DNA of 64,000 nt from Streptomyces sp. NBC_00569 (GTDB taxonomy: Bacteria > Actinomycetota > Actinomycetes > Streptomycetales > Streptomycetaceae): the NCBI RefSeq assembly GCF_036345255.1, contig NZ_CP107783.1, positions 8,363,001 through 8,427,000 of the forward strand, written 5' to 3'. Below are positions 25,318 through 33,619 of this stretch, piece by piece. Positions within the stretch are counted from its first letter, which is position 1. Each line of letters begins with the position of its first letter. The position numbers and the translations under genes are program-made. Below the pieces are notes generated by a model. That model had not been told where the DNA came from. It worked only from the letters and a program-made list of their open reading frames with translations, and searched no databases.

Positions 25318-26694
25318 ATGGCCACCATGGATGCTGGCACGCGGGGTGTTCCCCCGGCAGGTTTCAGAAAGATCATCGCCGGTTCGATGGCCGGCACCGT
25401 CGCCGAGTGGTACGAGTTCTTCATCTACGGAACGGCCGCGAGCCTCGTCTTCGGCGAGCTGTTCTTCCCCGGGTCCGACAACCCGCTCGACGGGGTGATC
25501 GCCGCCTTCGCGACGTACGCCATCGGCTTTGTCGCCCGCCCAGTGGGCGGCCTCGTCTTCGGGCACTTCGGTGACCGGTACGGGCGCAAGCAGCTCCTGC
25601 AGATCTCGCTCCTGCTCGTCGGCGCGTCGACCTTTCTGATGGGCTGTCTGCCGGGCTTCGACACCTGGGGCTACCTGGCGCCGGTCGCTCTGGTGACCTT
25701 GCGGTTCGTCCAGGGCTTCGCCGTCGGCGGCGAGTGGGGCGGTGCCGTGCTGCTCGTCAGCGAGCACAGCCCCGACGACCGCCGCGGCACCTGGGCCGCG
25801 TTCCCTCAGGCGGCCGTGCCACTTGGGAACCTGATCGCCACGATCGTCCTGCTGAGCCTCAACGCCGTCATGTCACAGGACATGTTCCTCACCTGGGGCT
25901 GGCGCATCGCGTTCTGGCTGTCGGCCGTGATCATCATCGTCGGCTACTACGTACGCAAGAACATCGAGGACGCCCCGCTCTTCGTCGAAGCCCTCGAGCG
26001 GCAGAAAGAGCGGGAGGAGGAACAGGCCGGACTCAGGGAACTGCTCAGCCGCCACCCTCGACAGGTCCTCGCAGGAATGGCCGCACGCTTCGGTGACAAC
26101 ACGCTCTACTACCTCATCGCCACGTTCACGATCACGTACCTCACCGTGTCGAAGGACATGTCCAGCCAGACCGTGCTCCTGCTCATGCTCATCGGGAACG
26201 CCTTCCAGACCGGCTTCATGATCCTCGCCGGGTACGTGTCCGATCGCATCGGCCGGCGCCCCACCTACCTCCTGGGCGGGGTGAGCGGGCTCGCCTGGGC
26301 CGTCGGCTACTTCTTCGCTCTCGAGACAGCGAACTTCTGGGTGATCCTCGCGGCGATCGTCGTCGGCCTCGGGGTGCACGCGATGCTCTACGCCCCCCTG
26401 GGGGCGATGCTCAGCGAGATGTTCCCGACCCGGGTCCGGTACACGGGAGTGTCGTTCTGCTACCAGGTGACGTCGATCTTCGCGGGCTCCCTCGCCCCGA
26501 TCATCGCTGCCCTGCTGCTGTCTCACTTCGGCTCGACCGTGCCCATCACGATCTACATCCTCGTTGTCCTCGCGGTGTCGACCACCACGGTCTTCGCGGC
26601 GTACAAGGAAACCTCCGGGGCATCGCTGCGCGCCATCGACGAACAGGATCACTCAGCTCGGCAGGACACGGCACCGGTAGGAGCGGCACGATGA
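25318..26694 (+). CDS. MFS transporter, metabolite:proton symporter (MHS) family
   Basis: The 458-residue protein shows the MHS pattern: GSMAGTVAEWYEFFIYGTAA at helix one, GDRYGRKQLL in the first loop, RFVQGFAVGGEWGGAVLL at helix four, and SDRIGRRP in the second half. It should import an organic acid or similar compound with protons. A second ATG follows three codons later; 25318 has GAAGGGG upstream. Its stop overlaps the alcohol dehydrogenase start by four bases (ATGA). It is distinct from the MHS transporter at 11184-12617. Confidence 0.92.
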   Translation: MATMDAGTRGVPPAGFRKIIAGSMAGTVAEWYEFFIYGTAASLVFGELFFPGSDNPLDGVIAAFATYAIGFVARPVGGLVFGHFGDRYGRKQLLQISLLLVGASTFLMGCLPGFDTWGYLAPVALVTLRFVQGFAVGGEWGGAVLLVSEHSPDDRRGTWAAFPQAAVPLGNLIATIVLLSLNAVMSQDMFLTWGWRIAFWLSAVIIIVGYYVRKNIEDAPLFVEALERQKEREEEQAGLRELLSRHPRQVLAGMAARFGDNTLYYLIATFTITYLTVSKDMSSQTVLLLMLIGNAFQTGFMILAGYVSDRIGRRPTYLLGGVSGLAWAVGYFFALETANFWVILAAIVVGLGVHAMLYAPLGAMLSEMFPTRVRYTGVSFCYQVTSIFAGSLAPIIAALLLSHFGSTVPITIYILVVLAVSTTTVFAAYKETSGASLRAIDEQDHSARQDTAPVGAAR

Positions 26695-27869
26695 CCACGA
26701 CGACGAACACGACAACGACCCCCACCTCGACCCACCAGACCCGCCAGATCCGAGGGGCCGTGCTGGAGTCGTGCGACAACGAACGCCCCTTCGCCACGAG
26801 CCGGCCGATCACCGTGTGCGACCTCGAACTGTCCGGTCCCGGCCCCGATGAGGTGATGGTCCGCATCGAGGCTGCCGGTGTGTGCCATTCGGATCTGTCC
26901 GTGGTGGACGGCAACAGGCGCCGGCCGACTCCGATGTTGCTCGGCCATGAAGCCGCCGGGCGCATTGTCGAGATCGGCGAGAACGTCGCCGACCTCAGTG
27001 TCGGCCAGCGGGTCGTCATGGCGTTCCTGCCCCGCTGCGGAGCATGTGCGGGGTGCCGAACCGAGGGCAAGATGCCGTGCGCCGCGGGCACCGCGACGAA
27101 CAACGCGGGGACGCTCCTCGGCGGTGGTACCCGGCTGTCGCGCAACGGAGAACCGGTCTACCACCACCTGGGCGTCTCCGGCTTCGCCACGCACGCCACC
27201 GTCGACCGCAGGTCCGTCACCCCGGTTGACGACGACGTGCCGCCGGATGTCGCCGCCCTGCTCGGTTGCGCGGTCCTGACCGGCGGCGGAGCCGTACTCA
27301 ATGCGGTGCGCCCCGCACCGGGCCAGACCGTGGCGGTCGTCGGCCTCGGAGGGGTCGGCATGGCAGCAGTGCTCACCGCCCTGTCGCTCGGAGCCGAAGT
27401 CGTAGGGGTCGACGCCGTCGAGTCCAAACTGGACCTGGTGAGGCCATTCGGCGTCGCGCAGGCGCTCACCCCGGAACAGGTCCTCCATCAAGGACTTCGG
27501 GCTGACGTCGTCGTGGAGGCCGCCGGACATCCGCGGGCATTCGAGACCGCCCTGGCCATCACCGCCCCCGGAGGCGCTACGGTGACGGTCGGCCTGCCCG
27601 GGCCCGAGGCGCGCGCCACCGTCTCGCCCCTCACGCTCACCGCGGAAGCGCGGACCATCGTGGGTAGTTACCTCGGCTCGGCCGTGCCCCAACGGGATAT
27701 CCCGATCTACGCACAGCTGTGGCGCGAGGGCCGGCTGCCCGTGGACCGGCTCATCTCCTCCCGCATCCGGTTGGACGACATCAACGAGGCGATGGACCTC
27801 CTCGCCGGCGGATCCCAACTCCGGCAGGTGATCGTGTTCGACGACGAGGACACACCCCCAGCGGTGTGA
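26691..27869 (+). CDS. Zinc-dependent alcohol dehydrogenase (MDR family)
   Basis: The 392-residue enzyme has the catalytic zinc ligands of medium-chain alcohol dehydrogenases (Cys in AAGVCHSDL, GHEAAGRIVEIG) and the structural-zinc cysteine cluster (PRCGACAGCRTEGKMPC). The Rossmann nucleotide site is VAVVGLGGVGMAAV, with Asp at VVGVDAVESK, so NAD is expected. It oxidises an alcohol to the aldehyde in the cytosol. The start is coupled to the transporter (ATGA), so the imported compound or its product is the likely substrate. The first 15 residues are a Thr-rich extension. A strong hairpin follows. Confidence 0.92.
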   Translation: MTTTTNTTTTPTSTHQTRQIRGAVLESCDNERPFATSRPITVCDLELSGPGPDEVMVRIEAAGVCHSDLSVVDGNRRRPTPMLLGHEAAGRIVEIGENVADLSVGQRVVMAFLPRCGACAGCRTEGKMPCAAGTATNNAGTLLGGGTRLSRNGEPVYHHLGVSGFATHATVDRRSVTPVDDDVPPDVAALLGCAVLTGGGAVLNAVRPAPGQTVAVVGLGGVGMAAVLTALSLGAEVVGVDAVESKLDLVRPFGVAQALTPEQVLHQGLRADVVVEAAGHPRAFETALAITAPGGATVTVGLPGPEARATVSPLTLTAEARTIVGSYLGSAVPQRDIPIYAQLWREGRLPVDRLISSRIRLDDINEAMDLLAGGSQLRQVIVFDDEDTPPAV

Positions 27870-27875
27870 GTACGG

Positions 27876-27902
27876 TGGCTGGCCCGCCTCGCGGGCCAGC
27901 CA
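27876..27902 (+). terminator. Hairpin terminator after the alcohol dehydrogenase
   Basis: TGGCTGGCCCGC (27876-27887) pairs perfectly with GCGGGCCAGCCA (27891-27902) around a CTC loop, 6 bases after the stop codon. Confidence 0.85.
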
Positions 27903-28422
27903 TTCCTCATTCCTGCTCGCTCATGGTGAGGACGTCGGGGATGTGGGCGCGGGCGTGTACCTCGCCCGACGACGCGGTACACGCCGACACTTGCTCTGGC
28001 ACCGGCTTGGTCTGCCGCACAGCACGTTTACGTAGTCTGCGGGCCCTGGCCTGTCCGGAAGTAGCGCCTCGACCATGGCTGCCGCCTCATCCGCAAGTAG
28101 CGCACGGCCGACCGGCGTCGGCGTTCCGGTCCGGGAAATCTGATCGTTCCGCGCTCGGCCGTCCGTTGATGCCGGTCACGGGTGGGCGAGGAGTCTGATC
28201 CCAGACCGGTTTCCGTTGTTCGGTCAGTCATGGATCTGCCTGAACGGTGGTTTCCGTGCGAAGCACGAGTTTCGGGAATGCTCCCTTACCGCAGCAGCCG
28301 TGCCGGGAGGATGGGCGGGTGCTGTCCCGGGTCCGGGGTCTGACTCATGATTCGCCTGACCGAAGTGTCTAGTTGTCACAATGTCGACTGCTGGCCGGGG
28401 ACGGTGCGTTGTCGGTGCCGGG
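27903..28422. other. Degenerate region without a supportable gene
   Basis: About 520 bases hold no convincing complete gene. On the minus strand, near 28005-27910, a short open tail reads EVHARAHIPDVLTMSEQE before a TGA, possibly the end of a lost gene. A 14-base word recurs with one mismatch at 28054-28067 and 28090-28103 (TCCGGAAGTAGCGC, TCCGCAAGTAGCGC). The region adjoins a truncated kinase and an IS5 element, so it is probably mobile-element debris. Confidence 0.5.
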
Positions 28423-28767
28423 CTAGCGGGGTGTGTCCCGATAGAGGGGCCTCGCCGTCCCGGCGTCAAGGTAGGTGTCCAGGTGCTCGCCGAGAACAAC
28501 GTCTTGGACGACGACGGTCCATCCCGCCTGCGCGTACAGGTCTGCGACCGCAGCGGATGCCTGGTAGCGCAGCCGCAGCTGAGCCCTTCCCTCTGCGGTC
28601 GGCTGAGGCGTGAACTCGTCGCGACCGGACACGATCATCCGCCGGAAGCTGTCACCGCGCAGGTGCACGGAGCGTGGGAGCCGCTCGGCCAGCAACTGGG
28701 CGACGGTGGACTTCCCTGACGCCATGACTCCGGTGACGAGCACTACTGCGGAACTGAGCTCCTGCAC
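28423..28767 (-). pseudogene. Truncated P-loop kinase (chloramphenicol phosphotransferase-like)
   Basis: The 114-residue frame begins with a GTG and shows a Walker A motif GVMASGKST, then LRGDSFRRMIVSGRDEF and a strand VVVQDVVLGEHLDTYLDAG, as in AAA_33/CPT-like small-molecule kinases. Full-length relatives continue with a lid and C-terminal helices. Here homology stops after TARPLY and a stop follows five residues later, so roughly a third is missing. It is probably inactive. Confidence 0.6.
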
Positions 28768-28825
28768 TGTTGGCCCCCGTCATGGTGCACCTGAGTCCGA
28801 ACTGCCGTGAAGCCCCTGGTAGGAC

Positions 28826-29698
28826 AGGTCTCACCACAAGATCATGTCCGTAACCACCAGAGGCTTCACGTTGGTCACCTATGTTGCCACGCTCGATGTC
28901 CCCCGCCACGTCGTGGACCACCTCGCCCGTCTGCTGGCCGCGCACCGCCGCCTGATCGGCACTCCGCACGGCTCGCGGGCGCTCGGGCCGTTCCGACAGG
29001 CCGTGTTGGTGTTGCGCTGGTTCCGGGAACGCGGCTGCGTGCACTGCCTGGCGCGAGACGCCGGGATCTCGCAGGCCACCGGCTACCGCTACCTGCACGA
29101 GGGCATCGACGTCCTTGCCGACCAGACCCCCGACCTGCACGACGTCCTGACACGCTGCCAGGAGGAGGGAATGACGCACGTGATTCTGGACGGCACCCTG
29201 ATCGAGTCAGACCGCGTCTCCGGGGAGCGCGAGAACGGCAACGACCTCTGGTTCAGCCAGAAGCACAAGGTGTTCGGCGGCAACGTGCAGTTCCTCTCCG
29301 CCCCGGACGGCACTCCGCTGTGGGTCTGCGAGGTTGAGCCCGGATCGACGCCTGACATCACCGCGGCCCGGATCCACGTCCTGCCTGCGCTCTACAAGGC
29401 GGCTGCCCAGGGCCTGCCGACCCTGGCGGACAAGGGCTACATCGGGGCGGGCATCGGCATACGCATCCCCGTCCGCCGCCCGAAGGGCCGCTCCGAGCAA
29501 GCCCTCCACATCGACATCCGGATGGCGAACGCCCTGATCAGGCACGTCCGAGCCCTGGGGGAACGTGCCGCCGCCGAGCTCAAGGAACCCTGGCGTGCGC
29601 TCAAGCGCGTCACACTCAGCCCCTGCCGCATCGGCGACATCACCCGCGCCGCGCTCGTCCTCAACCAGCGTTGGAAGTGATCTTCATAGAGAAGACCT
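28826..29698 (+). mobile_element. IS5-family insertion sequence
   Basis: Imperfect terminal inverted repeats bound the transposase gene: AGGTCTCACCACAAGATCA at 28826-28844 on the left, and on the right 29678-29698, whose complement begins AGGTCTTC and ends AAGATCA. The element is about 873 bp with a single intact transposase frame. I see no convincing target-site duplication, so the exact ends are uncertain by a few bases. Confidence 0.65.
28844..29680 (+). CDS. IS5-family transposase
   Basis: The 278-residue protein has an N-terminal helix-turn-helix region (RDAGISQATGYRYLHEGIDV) and a DDE catalytic domain: first Asp in HVILDGTLIESD, second Asp in EPGSTPDITAARIH followed by LADKGYIGAG, and Glu in GERAAAELKEPWRAL. 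It resembles the IS5/Tnp4-type transposases common in Streptomyces. The frame is intact and fills the element almost end to end. The ATG overlaps the left terminal repeat. Confidence 0.88.
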   Translation: MSVTTRGFTLVTYVATLDVPRHVVDHLARLLAAHRRLIGTPHGSRALGPFRQAVLVLRWFRERGCVHCLARDAGISQATGYRYLHEGIDVLADQTPDLHDVLTRCQEEGMTHVILDGTLIESDRVSGERENGNDLWFSQKHKVFGGNVQFLSAPDGTPLWVCEVEPGSTPDITAARIHVLPALYKAAAQGLPTLADKGYIGAGIGIRIPVRRPKGRSEQALHIDIRMANALIRHVRALGERAAAELKEPWRALKRVTLSPCRIGDITRAALVLNQRWK

Positions 29699-29844
29699 CA
29701 GTGACCTGCTGGTTCGCGCATGTGCACATGTGTCGGGGCGTGAACCGGGTTCGTGGCGCCCCAGCCTGACGAACTTGCGTGTCGTCGGTCGGCTCGGCTT
29801 CTCGGCTGCGTCATTAGTAGATATGGGCGTAGAAGGTAGATATA

Positions 29845-29862
29845 TTGACATAGCTATGTTCA
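29845..29862 (+). promoter_or_regulatory. MarR box overlapping the marR promoter
   Basis: TTGACATAGCTATGTTCA contains the perfect palindrome ACATAGCTATGT (29848-29859) and a consensus -35 TTGACA; TACGTT lies 18 bases on and could be the -10. A copy with one mismatch sits on the other strand at 33521-33538, beyond the exporter gene. That pairing supports a shared operator. Confidence 0.7.
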
Positions 29863-29882
29863 GCCGCATACGTTTTCGGACT

Positions 29883-30356
29883 GTGAGCCAGCCCAGAGCA
29901 TCCGTTCAGGACGTCAACCACGTAGCTGACGAGCTAGTCGTGTGTCTGCCCGCGCTGGCTCGGGCCATGGAACGGCAGATCGGCCCGGACTTCGAACACC
30001 CCAAACCGCCCGAGGCGCAGATTGCGCTGCTCCGTCACGTTGAGGCCAATGACGGGGTCACGGTGCGGAGGGCGGCAGACGCACTGCTGATGAAGCCCAA
30101 CAACGTGAGCGCAATGGTGACGCAGCTGACCGAGCAGGGTCTGCTGGAACGCCGACAGGACTCTGCCGACAAGCGCGTTGCGCACCTGCACCTCACATCG
30201 GCCTCGCGGCAGCAGCTCGCCGAGGTCCAGCACCTGATGAGCAGCCTGCTCAGACGGGCGCTGCGGAGCATGACCGAGGACGAACTGGAGGCTCTCGACT
30301 CGGCGTTGACCGCACTGCATGCCCTGAACGAGCGCCTTCACCCCGACACGCACTGA
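29883..30356 (+). CDS. MarR-family transcriptional regulator
   Basis: The roughly 157-residue protein has the MarR winged helix: TVRRAADALLMKPNNVSAMV for the recognition helices, then LTEQGLLERRQDSADKRVAH for the wing, flanked by dimerisation helices. The frame is open far upstream through the IS end. I choose GTG 29883 because an operator and promoter end just before it; the transcript could be leaderless. ATG 29856 lies inside the operator and is less likely. It converges on the exporter gene, and the shared 18-bp boxes suggest it represses both itself and the exporter. Confidence 0.82.
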   Translation: MSQPRASVQDVNHVADELVVCLPALARAMERQIGPDFEHPKPPEAQIALLRHVEANDGVTVRRAADALLMKPNNVSAMVTQLTEQGLLERRQDSADKRVAHLHLTSASRQQLAEVQHLMSSLLRRALRSMTEDELEALDSALTALHALNERLHPDTH

Positions 30357-30474
30357 CGCACGTTCAGGGATGCCGCACCCTGTTTTCAGGGCGTACCGCT
30401 CACGCGCTGCACCGCGTCGGTCTGCGGATCTTTGCCGTGGGCGCGCGGCTGCGTATGAATTCCCGGAGATGCCG

Positions 30475-30532
30475 AACCCCGGGCCGGTATCGGACGGCCG
30501 TCCCTGCCGTTCCCGACCACCGGCCCGGGGTT
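30475..30532. terminator. Bidirectional terminator between marR and the exporter
   Basis: AACCCCGGGCCGGT (30475-30488) pairs perfectly with ACCGGCCCGGGGTT (30519-30532), followed by more T residues. The 30-base loop itself contains the palindrome GGACGGCCGTCC. It lies between two convergent genes. Confidence 0.75.
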
Positions 30533-30580
30533 TTGGTGCCGGGCCGGACGTGTCCTCAATCGCGTCCGGCCCGGGCCTTG

Positions 30581-33007
30581 TCACTCGCCGGGGTGGGCGA
30601 GTTCGATGTCGTGGCCGTCGATGGAGCTGCCCCGGACGGACAGGTCCCTGGCCTTCGGCGGGTAGCCGGTCGCGAAGACCGTGTAGCTGCCACCGTCCAG
30701 GTCGGAGAAGGCGTACGCGCCGTCTTCGCCGGTGGCCGAGGCGGCGACCACGTTGCCTGCGGCATCGACGAGCGTGACCCGGGCATCGGCCAGCGGCCGG
30801 CCGACTGCCGTTACCACGCCGCTCACTTGCGCCCCCGCTGGCAGCTCGATCTCGGTCCTGGTGACGCCCTGCGGGGCGACTTCGACGGGCAGGGCCAGCG
30901 GCCGGTACCCGGTGGCGGTGACCGCGAGGGTCAGCGACCCGGGTGTCATCTCGGTGAAGGCGAAGGTGCCGTCCGCGTCGGTGAGCTCGGCCGCCAGCAC
31001 GTCGCCGCGTACATCGGCCGCGACGACCATGGCGCTGTCGACAGGCTCCTTGCTCTCCGCGGACCGGACCGTGCCGATCAAGCCGCTGGTGCCGGAGAGC
31101 AGGACGTCGTACGCGACCGGTGCCTCGCCCACCACGACGCTGGAGGCCTGGGGCCGGTAACCGTCGGCCGCGGCGATCAGTACGTAGCTGTCCGCGGCCG
31201 ACGCGGCGATTTCGTAGGAGCCGTCCGGGTGGGCCACCGCGCGGCCCGACTGCCGCCCGTCCAGCGAGATGAGGGTCAGGGAGGCGTGGGGCACGGGGGC
31301 GGATTCGGCTCCTCTGACGTGGCCGCTGATCGTCATGCCGCCGGAGGGCAGGGCCTCGGTCCGGGTGTGGGCCGGAGCTGCCGGGGTGGCCGTGACGGGC
31401 GGCTGAGCCGCGGGGGCGTCGGCCGGGTCCGGTTCGGTATGGCCGCCGGCCTTGGTGCGGATGCCGAGTGCGGCGAGGGCGGCGCCGATGAGTGCCAGGA
31501 TGCCTGTGACGACGACGGCGGTGTGGACACCGTTCATGAACGCGGCCTGGCTGCCTTCTGTCACGGCGGCCTTGAGCTGCGCGGGCATCGCGTTGCTGAC
31601 TGGGGCGACGCCCATCGAGACAGCGTCCTTCGCCTCTTCGAGCCGTGTGGCCACCGATCCGGGCACGCCCGCGCCGGTCAGCTCATCGTTGAGCGTGGAG
31701 CCGACGCGGCTGCTGATGAGTGAAACGAGTACCGACGTACCCAGCGCTCCACCGATCTGCAGGGAGGTGGCCTGCAGGCCACCGGCGACGCCTCCGTCCC
31801 TGACTGGAGCGTTACCGACGATCGCGTCGGAGGACGCGGACATCACCATGCCGCTGCCCAGGCCGAGCGCGACGAACGGCAGCCACATCGTGGTGTACGA
31901 CGAGTCGGCGCTCCACGAGAGCATGGCGAACGCGGCGCCCGCTTGGAGCACCATGCCGAGCGGCATGGACAGCCGCGGACCGTACTTCTCGGTGAGCTTG
32001 GCGCCGAGCGGCGCGGCCACCATGGAGACGAGGCTGAGAGGCAGGGTGCGCACCCCGGACTCGACGGGGGAGTAGCCGCGCACGTTCTGCATGTACAGCA
32101 TGACGAAGAAGATCACGCCGAGCATGATGAAGAAGTTCAGCGCGGTCACGATCGTGCCGACGGTCAGGGCTGGGTTGCGGAACAGGCGCATCGGCAGGAG
32201 CGGGTGCTTGATCCGGGTCTCGTACCAGCCGAACAGGACCAGGACGACGAGTCCAGCGATGATCGAGCCGAGCGTGCCGGCCGAAGTCCAGCCCCAGGTC
32301 TCGCCCTTGACGACGCCGAAGACGACGGCGAGCAGTCCGAGCGCAAGGAGTACGACGCCGGGCGCGTCGAACTTCTCGCTCGCCGCTGCCTCGTTCTTGG
32401 ACTGGGGGAGTACCAGGATGCTGAAGACGAAGGCGATGACGCCGATGGGGGCGTTGATGTAGAAGACCGACTCCCAGTTGACGTGCTCGACGAGGAGTCC
32501 GCCGACGATCGGGCCGAGTGCCGTGGAGACGGACGAGATCATTGCCCAGATGCCGACCGCCATGCCGAACTTCTTCGGCGGGAAGACGGCGCGCAGCAGG
32601 GCGAGGGTGTTGGGCATGAGCATCGCGCCGAAGAGGCCTTGTACGGCGCGGAAGGCGATGACACCCTCGATCGAGCCGACGAGACCGATGGCGACGGACG
32701 CGAGAGTGAATCCGGCAACGCCGACGAGATAGAGGGTGCGGCGGCCGAAGCGGTCACCGAGCTTGCCGCCGAGGATGAGCGTCGCGGCGAGGGCGAGCAG
32801 GTAGGAGTTGGTGACCCACTGCAGTTCGGCAGTGGAGGCACTCAGGTCACGGGCGATCTCCGAGTTGGCGATCGAGACGACGGAGCCGTCGAGACCGACC
32901 ATGAACAGGCCGAAGGCGACGGCGATCAGCGTCAGCCATGGGTTGGCGCGCCGTCCGTGGCGCGCGCTTGCCGACGGGGACGCCGCGGGGGCGGCGGTGA
33001 CAGACAT
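30581..33007 (-). CDS. MFS drug exporter (DHA2/EmrB type) with C-terminal carboxypeptidase-regulatory-like domains
   Basis: The 808-residue protein begins with a 14-helix exporter domain (about residues 20-520): LFMVGLDGSVVSIANSEI at helix one, GGKLGDRFGRRTLYL in the first loop, and motif C-like ALGPIVGGLL. This family pumps drugs or metabolites out with protons. After a Pro/Ala-rich linker come three tandem transthyretin-like domains of the CarboxypepD_reg type, starting near residues 559, 643 and 727, each with a DGSYEI/DGTFAF/DGAYAF-like strand. DHA2 exporters normally end near residue 500, so the tail is an addition. It is the probable target of the neighbouring MarR protein. Confidence 0.9.
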   Translation of the reverse strand: MSVTAAPAASPSASARHGRRANPWLTLIAVAFGLFMVGLDGSVVSIANSEIARDLSASTAELQWVTNSYLLALAATLILGGKLGDRFGRRTLYLVGVAGFTLASVAIGLVGSIEGVIAFRAVQGLFGAMLMPNTLALLRAVFPPKKFGMAVGIWAMISSVSTALGPIVGGLLVEHVNWESVFYINAPIGVIAFVFSILVLPQSKNEAAASEKFDAPGVVLLALGLLAVVFGVVKGETWGWTSAGTLGSIIAGLVVLVLFGWYETRIKHPLLPMRLFRNPALTVGTIVTALNFFIMLGVIFFVMLYMQNVRGYSPVESGVRTLPLSLVSMVAAPLGAKLTEKYGPRLSMPLGMVLQAGAAFAMLSWSADSSYTTMWLPFVALGLGSGMVMSASSDAIVGNAPVRDGGVAGGLQATSLQIGGALGTSVLVSLISSRVGSTLNDELTGAGVPGSVATRLEEAKDAVSMGVAPVSNAMPAQLKAAVTEGSQAAFMNGVHTAVVVTGILALIGAALAALGIRTKAGGHTEPDPADAPAAQPPVTATPAAPAHTRTEALPSGGMTISGHVRGAESAPVPHASLTLISLDGRQSGRAVAHPDGSYEIAASAADSYVLIAAADGYRPQASSVVVGEAPVAYDVLLSGTSGLIGTVRSAESKEPVDSAMVVAADVRGDVLAAELTDADGTFAFTEMTPGSLTLAVTATGYRPLALPVEVAPQGVTRTEIELPAGAQVSGVVTAVGRPLADARVTLVDAAGNVVAASATGEDGAYAFSDLDGGSYTVFATGYPPKARDLSVRGSSIDGHDIELAHPGE

Positions 33008-33123
33008 GGGTGAGGAATCCTCAGGACGTTCGGCGCGCTCAGCAGCGCGCGGTCATGTGGGGGAGCACGTCCGGCTCCGCCGCAACGGCGGCAAGGGCAG
33101 CGGGCGTACGGGGTCGAGACCGG

Positions 33124-33501
33124 TCAGGCGGCGCGGACGCGGAGCCGACGGGTGGAACCCGAGAGTGCACAGAGTGCTGAGCCGAGGGCATCGCGGTTGC
33201 CGTCGGTGCGGGGGCACAGGGCCATGGAGATCCGCTGTGCCGCGACGCTCTGGGTGAGATTGATGCGCTGGTGCGCCGCGACTAGGGCGCGGAGGTAAGC
33301 GTCACGCCTGTCGGAGTGAGCCTCGTGGCCCTCGAGCTGCTGAAAAATGCCAACTTCGCTGAGGCGGGTGATGAGGGCGTTGAGGCCCGGCAGTGTCATC
33401 AGTGGCGCATCGGCCGACTGGGGCGTGGGCAGCGACGCCGCGAGGCCTCCGGCCGCGCGGTCGATGCTTCGGCTCCTAGGAGCCCTGCTGCTTACCCACA
33501 C
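33124..33501 (-). pseudogene. Possible degenerate MarR-type fragment upstream of the exporter
   Basis: The 125-residue frame contains LPGLNALITRLSEVGIFQQL followed by HSDRRDAYLRALVAAHQRIN. This resembles the recognition helix, wing and following helix of MarR proteins, but the wing has insertions and the N-terminal half is not recognisable. It could instead be a short unrelated ORF. Its start lies 20 bases after an 18-bp box shared with the marR promoter, so the exporter transcript probably begins here and crosses this segment. Confidence 0.35.
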
Positions 33502-33520
33502 GGCATCGACAGTACATATA

Positions 33521-33538
33521 TGAAGATAGCTATGTCAA
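33521..33538 (-). promoter_or_regulatory. Second MarR box, upstream of the exporter
   Basis: Read on the minus strand this is TTGACATAGCTATCTTCA, 17 of 18 bases identical to the marR promoter box at 29845-29862. It includes a TTGACA -35 element, with TACTGT 18 bases downstream as a possible -10, pointing toward the exporter gene. Confidence 0.7.
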
Positions 33539-33619
33539 CATGGGTAATGGGGCGGGCGGGGTGCACCAGCCCGGGGCCGCCCGGCTGGCGGCCGATAGCC
33601 CCGGATCGGTGCGGAGTGG

